From assembly GCF_036588685.1 (NCBI RefSeq), contig NC_086374.1, positions 74,460,457 to 74,524,456 of the forward strand: 64,000 nucleotides of DNA, in the 5' to 3' direction. This stretch comes from Mytilus trossulus. Its lineage: Eukaryota; Mollusca; Bivalvia; Mytilida; Mytilidae. Position numbers and translations under genes: made by a program. How positions within the stretch are numbered: position 1 is the stretch's first letter; every line of letters starts with the position of its first letter. Below, in pieces: positions 58,764 through 64,000 of the stretch. The notes under the pieces are model-generated. The model saw only the letters and a program-made list of their open reading frames with translations, was not told where the DNA came from and searched no databases.

Positions 58764-58783
58764 CAATTGTTCATGAACAATTG
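58764..58783. repeat. Perfect 20-bp palindrome
   Basis: CAATTGTTCATGAACAATTG, immediately before the left terminal repeat of the element at 58786. Confidence 0.9.
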
Positions 58784-58785
58784 AT

Positions 58786-59826
58786 AGGTCTTTCCTTTTT
58801 TCTTTTATTAATTGCCTTCTTAGTTAAAAAATATATGGTTTCTAAGGACTTTTATGTTTATAACAAGTGGTTGCTAAGGACAAAAATCATTCATAAGGAT
58901 AAAAATATTACTGTTAGTATTAAAAATGTCATATGTACTATTCATAGTATTTAAAGTTAAAAAAATAAGTGATTGTTAAGGACTTATATGTCGTTGCCAG
59001 GGACAAAAATGTCATTTCCAGTATTAAAAATTTCATATTTATATTATCCATAGCCTTCTAAGTTCAAAAATATATGGTTGCTAAGGTGTTTCATGTCGTT
59101 GCTAGGGACTTGACCTCTGACCTTGACCTAACTTTGTAGATCTTATTATGCTGATCATTATTGCAATTCAAAGTTTCTTTCTATTTCTAACCACTTTTGG
59201 GTTATAAGCAAACAATCATCATTTCGGACCCCAAAAACAGTTTTGGTGCCCTAGTTCCATAACAGTTGGTCCAATGATTTTAAACCCAACATAACAAATG
59301 TAGATCTCAACAAGACACACATTTCCTTCGTTACATTTTATCAGCCATCTTTTACGGTTATTTAGGAAATCCGATAACAACCTAAGGTCAAAATCTAGGT
59401 CATGACCTTGACCTTTGACCTTAGGTCAATTTTCATGTTCATGTCAATTAATGATCATTGGTGATGATCCTAGGTGGCTACAATTTACAGTTTCTGAGTT
59501 TCAGTGGCCAACCGAAATTTGTTAATTTTCAAAGGGGCATAACCCTACCAATGAGTTGTTGAATCTTTTCGATTCAAATGTAACGAAGCACAAGGGTCTG
59601 TTCCTGAACAAATTCCACCCTTTGTTTTTTTTCTACCTATTATGGTTATGGAGTTAGAATGATAACAAGGTTTTTTGTGTTAGGGGAGATAACTCCTATA
59701 AAGGAAATGTTACGGGGTCGTGCCCTCACCACAAGATAGCTTTTGGTCAACCGATACTAAATACCTAATATCATTTCGACATGTCGCGTACTTTTTTTGG
59801 GAAATTTCGTTAAAGTTTGGCGGAAA

Positions 59827-59857
<31 letters not shown>

Positions 59858-59904
59858 CAGAAGAAATACAGTAAGGTCTTTCCTTATAGAAAAAGGAAAG
59901 ACCT
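58786..59904. mobile_element. Noncoding TIR element, about 1.12 kb
   Basis: Left end AGGTCTTTCCTTTTTT, right end the reverse complement of AGGTCTTTCCTTTTTC, so 15-bp terminal inverted repeats. Inside are imperfect 60-120 bp repeats of GGTTGCTAAGGAC-TTTATGT / GGGACAAAAATGTCAT (58840-59110), a TTGACCTTTGACCTTAGGTC segment and GGGGAGATAACTCC. No coding sequence. Confidence 0.7.
59828..59857 (+). repeat. (AAT)n microsatellite
   Basis: About ten AAT units inside the element at 58786-59904. Confidence 0.95.
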
Positions 59905-59905
59905 T
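59873..59905. repeat. Perfect 13-bp hairpin at the right end of the element
   Basis: AAGGTCTTTCCTT, seven bases, AAGGAAAGACCTT. The right terminus thus contains the TIR in both orientations. Confidence 0.9.
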
Positions 59906-62560
59906 AATAACGATAGAAAAACAATAAAAAAAAGTTTTTAATAAACGTAATCTATCTCAATGTGTCAATTTGGCAAACCACAACAGAACATCAAACAGAA
60001 CAAAATCACGATAGAATAAATTTATGCAACCTAACTTCTTTATTTCGCACTTGAAGGAATAGGAAATGTAACTGTTTAAGTATTTTTGTTGTATTGTCGG
60101 TATACTGTCTCAGCGGAAATCATGAGTGCTCCATGTATTTAACTTTAACTTTAAATCACATGTTTTCATAGTACCGTTGACCAATGAAATTAATAAGCAA
60201 ATTTGTTTGTTCTTTGACCTTGAATTAGCCTATTTACATCGGTGTATCTAACATCACATTTGGAATGTATGTCAACATGAACGACATAAAATACTTTCAA
60301 TAATTCAACTACCATTCAAAAATAAACTAGATGGTAATTGACAAACATGTATCGTGACAACATGAACACACTTTCTATAAATGAAGTGTTTTTGCAAAAG
60401 TCTTTCATAAATTTAGTTTATCTGCATTAATATAGAAATAAGCTTGCAAAAAAATCCCGCTTCACTTCTCGTCACTCTTAACAAATCATTTTTCTTAAAA
60501 AAGAAAATTTGTTCGATTTCCAGACTTACAACTTTTTAAGTTTATAATCTGAACTTTAATTTTCAGTGTCGATTTTGATATTTATCATATAATATATTAC
60601 CAACCAATCAATTATTGACAAATGGCAATATTCGATATAAGTATGAAAAAAATAACAATGGCTCAAATATCAGTATGAAAAAAGTAAACCCACAAACTGC
60701 AATTATATAAATATAAATATATAAAGACTGCAATTATTCAAATTTCAAATAAAAATTTAAAACAAACATGTTTTAAACGCCAATTCACAATAAGTCTGCA
60801 GTTACTTGGTACATTGTCCAAAGACGATCCACAATACACACACACCACAAGCGTTTCGAATTTCTTTTCATTTGGTTCTTTAGGTGAATTTGCTGATTAA
60901 GACCTGATTTATAAAAAAACGTAGGTCACCTTATCTTGGGATAAAAGAATGGCTCCATCCAATAAGGAAATAGCATGTTGTTTGTCTCTTAACATATTCC
61001 TCGAGCTGACGTTGGGCTTTCCTTCTGGCTCTTCCGTTAAATTGGGGTTTTACACATCATGGCAATACCTCTCCTAGCTATTTAAAACTAATGCTCGGTA
61101 TATGTTTATGTTATAGTCCTTTGGCACTCTTATAGGCAATCTCTATTGAGTAATGATTGTCGAATCGTTATCAATGTAATATACATTAACATCATGCTCA
61201 GCCAATCTATTTGCCAATATTACGTCATTGAGTTTATCAACCAAGCATAGACATCTTCTATTGGATGTTATTTCACAAAGGAGTATAGGTCAGGTAAGTG
61301 CCGATTTTGGCCTCAAATTTCAGGTTCATCTAACGAAAGGTTTTGGACACTTTTTAAACACTGAAGTGTCTATTTCAAATGATTCAATTAGTTTCTGTGA
61401 AAGATTGCAACTGATTTAGTCATTGAAAACGCTCCGATTCAAGCTTTAATATGATAAATCTACCAAATATACCAAACAAACGTCACTTATCAGATGTGTT
61501 TTGCCAAAAATGAAAGGCCGCATCTGTGTTCATCCTCAACCTTTATATATGTTATCTTATCATCAAATACAACTTAAATTTAAATATTATAAATGAACAC
61601 GAATGCGGCCACTTTCATTTAAGACGGAAACCATCTTAAATTTAACTAAAATGCTAAAATTGACAAGATTTCAGTGATTTAGCATGACTTAATGATGTTT
61701 GTACCCGATATATGTGCATTGTATTGTCAAAAACAGTGCATATTCATGTATCAGAAGCATTCTTCTTTCCAGTAAATAGCTTAAAGATTGCATTTTTACA
61801 ATTTTGTAAAACTGGTAAATTTATGGGCCAAAGGTCTTACTGAACCTACTCCTTTCATTTACTTATAGACGAATACTATCTGCGTATTTTTTTAACCAGT
61901 ATTAATAATTTATGCACGATATGTGCTATTTAATTCCCAAATTGACATTCTTATGATCAAATTTCGAAAAAGAAGGTTAAAAACTTCTTCTCCGTTTTTT
62001 GAAAGTCTTATTTAAATCAAAATTGATATCTATGAAATTATATTATTCATTTATTTCTATGGTTTTTTTTTCTTTTCCTTTAAATCCGATCACTTCTGTT
62101 AAGTTCCCATAATCGTCTACCCAACTTATAACTTCCGCATTGAAAAATAAAAATATACATATTAAAATTATTAAAATCATCTTTAAATGTAGTACTACAT
62201 TTATTCCTGCATTCACATATTTCTTTTTTTTCAGCCATGCATCTACATTTCATTAGCTGCAATTCATTATTATTCTCTCTCATCAATGAAAGCCTACAAT
62301 ATTTTAGTTATATGTAAAACATTTGTTGACAACTTTTGTTATTGCATTATAATTACATTAGATGTACGTTTCATTATGAAACTTTGTTCTCATTGACTTA
62401 CTGCTCATTACGTGTTATTCCTTATGCAATTGCATTACTCAATAAAACATCATTCATGATAACATGTACTCCCACAATAATGTGCACAGGTGAATTAAAT
62501 AAACAAAAATATATAATTCGTGTTTTCATGTTCAAAGCAAAAAAATGTAATTATAAGTAT
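59906..62560. other. Gene-free stretch, nothing recognised
   Basis: AT-rich with short ORFs only (61228-61419 plus, 62080-62286 minus, 62336-62563 plus), none with recognisable domains or good splice context. Confidence 0.35.
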
Positions 62561-62561
62561 T

Positions 62562-62697
62562 GAATGCTTCTTTTTGTAACTTCATAGGGTTGTAAAAGCG
62601 TTGACCGTGTGTTCATTTTTAGAATTTCATACAAAATGTACTTCGGTAAACGCTTTTACACCCCAATGAAGTTACAAAAAGAAGCAATCAATTCTTA
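62562..62697. repeat. Foldback element with about 42-bp arms
   Basis: GCTTCTTTTTGTAACTTCAT and GTTGTAAAAGCGTTGACCG on the left face CGGTAAACGCTTTTACA and ATGAAGTTACAAAAAGAAGC on the right; loop about 45 bp. A lone arm is at 52424-52505. Confidence 0.85.
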
Positions 62698-62699
62698 AG

Positions 62700-63715
62700 T
62701 AAAAGAGGGACGAAAGATACCAAAGGGACAGTCAAACTCATAAATCCAAAATAAACTGACAACGACATTGCTAAAAATAAAAAAAGACAAACAGACAAGC
62801 TATAATACACATGACACAACATAGAAAACTAAAGAATAAACAATACGAACCCCACCAAAAACTAGGGGTGATCTCAGGTGCTCCGGAAGGGTAAACAGAT
62901 CCTGCTCCACATGTGGCACCCGTCGTGTTGCTTATGTGATAACAAATCCGGTAAATAGTCTTATTCAGTAGGTCACATTCATGAAAGGGGAGGGGATTGT
63001 AGTTACGACGTAAGGAACATATCCGATATCACTTGTGAAACGGTTATTCCTTAACGGTCAACCAACTCGTGATGGCGTCCGTAAAATATACATAGGGATT
63101 ATTTCAACTTCACCATTTGGAACTCTTGTTTTAATAGCTTCCTTGTGAGCAGCAACCCTCTATCAAGAAAATCATGATAGGAAATGCAAGCACGGGAATA
63201 TCGTATCAATTGGGAGATATATACCCCGTATGCAGGTGCTGCTGGAATGTTGCTACTAAGAATGGAAAGTTCTCCATTGGAAAGCTGAAATCATCTCTTT
63301 TGTCGTAAAGTTTTGTTTTCAACCGACCCTCATTGTCAATTTCTAGATGTAGGTCAAGATATGAAGCCGACTTAACTGTATCTGTAGTATCCTTTATCTC
63401 TAGCGTTCCACATAGTCACCAAAGTTTGAATTATTTAGTGAAAGAACATCATCTATATAGCGGAAAGTAAAGTTAAAGGATATTGCTAACTTCTTATCTT
63501 TCTTCCTAAGAAGTTCCTGCATGAAGTCAGCCTCATTTTAATAAAGAAATAAGTCGGCAAGTAGAGGGGCAGTTTGTTCCCGTTGGAATGCCGACAGTCT
63601 GTTGACAAACACGTCCTCCGAATGTAACAAATATGTTGTCAATCAAGATATCAAGCATCTTGATAAATCAAGCATCTTGAGTAAAACACAATACATTTAT
63701 CTGAATTAAACATAA
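62700..63715 (-). mobile_element. Penelope-like element, degenerate RT fragment with 3' tail
   Basis: The reverse complement contains, in order, IDNIFVTFGGRVCQQTVGIP, TGTNCAPLLADLFLY, FNFTFRYIDDVLSLNNS (catalytic Asp pair), YLDLHLEIDN-like decayed text, IPAAPAYGVYISQLIRYSRA and FYGRHHELVDR, then a tail with CTTCCGGAGCACCTGAGATC and GGATTTATGAGTTTGACTGT. Stops (for example TAA right after DLFLY) and frameshifts make it a relic. It is a different family from the Naiad at 34766 but has the same RT type (IPMGTNCAPL.ADLFL, FRY-DD). Its 3' end abuts the foldback element at 62562-62697. Confidence 0.8.
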
Positions 63716-64000
63716 ACTATTTACGATTATATCTTCTTCCGCATGTCTAAAATAATGAAAAGTTCTTATGTTACTTATTAATTAATAGACGGACCGCAGC
63801 GTGTTCTGCAGTATGACGTGAACTCTTTTCCATTATCAGAACTATTTTTGTGAGAACTGATTTCATCAATTTCTTCCGTTTCAAATAAGTCTGTTAAGGA
63901 ATATAATGTCTGCGTATTATCACAAACATGATAGTTTTCAATTCATCTTGAAATCACACGGGTTAATCTCACACTTTTAGGGTTTCAAATGATCAACAAA

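Noticed and set aside
1-64000. CRISPR arrays, bacterial operons, rRNA genes
   Set aside because: No regularly spaced identical repeats with unique spacers, no Shine-Dalgarno-linked ORF clusters and no rRNA motifs were seen; spliced genes and retrotransposons show a eukaryotic genome.

Overview
The window looks like nuclear DNA of a marine bivalve, most likely a mussel (Mytilus or a close relative). It is AT-rich, host exons are short with long introns, and most of the recognisable sequence is repeats of types common in bivalves: Penelope-like elements, DIRS elements, tRNA-headed SINEs, foldback elements and a hammerhead-ribozyme repeat. No bacterial operons, rRNA or CRISPR are present. Species assignment is inference.

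Host genes. (1) At 6710-7345 (+) lies the last coding exon of a high-affinity choline transporter (SLC5A7/CHT1-like); the rest of the gene is outside the window. (2) Two tandem paralogous four-exon genes run on the minus strand, 30210-33423 and 41145-49203. They encode small secreted cysteine-rich proteins (121 and 126 aa) with one 8-Cys WAP domain split across two exons and a second 6-Cys WAP-like domain. Each exon is too short to show as a gene; I assembled them from matching splice sites, phases and paralogy. (3) A possible orphan exon lies at 15747-15815.

Mobile elements. The outstanding one is a young, apparently intact Naiad-type Penelope-like element at 33840-38414 with 560-bp flanking direct repeats that look identical by eye. 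Its single reading frame (34766-37774) has an N-terminal GIY-YIG endonuclease, a CxC linker and a C-terminal reverse transcriptase. The frame is interrupted by four in-frame stops, all TGA, at positions where cysteine is expected. This is best read as a selenocysteine-containing retrotransposon protein. Broken pieces of this and related families occur at about 200, 5530, 11920, 27650, 29265, 33235, 40475, 48485, 52020 and 62700. Other elements are a decayed DIRS retroelement (about 16.6-20.7 kb), a second internally deleted DIRS (53.5-55.2 kb), a DDE integrase-like pseudogene (55.5-56.4 kb), a 355-bp retrozyme-like repeat with hammerhead motifs (15.24-15.64 kb, fragment at 3.2 kb), and several foldback or TIR elements.

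Layout. 0-6.5 kb: repeats, perhaps an intron of the choline transporter. 6.7-7.9 kb: its last exon and 3' region. 8-15 kb: degenerate repeats. 15-24 kb: retrozyme, orphan exon, DIRS, a large inverted repeat. 25-30 kb: SINEs, tandem repeats and a Naiad fragment. 30-49 kb: the WAP gene pair with the intact Naiad between them. 50-64 kb: repeats, DIRS and integrase relics, and a Penelope-like RT fragment. I see no functional cooperation between the host genes beyond the shared ancestry of the WAP pair.
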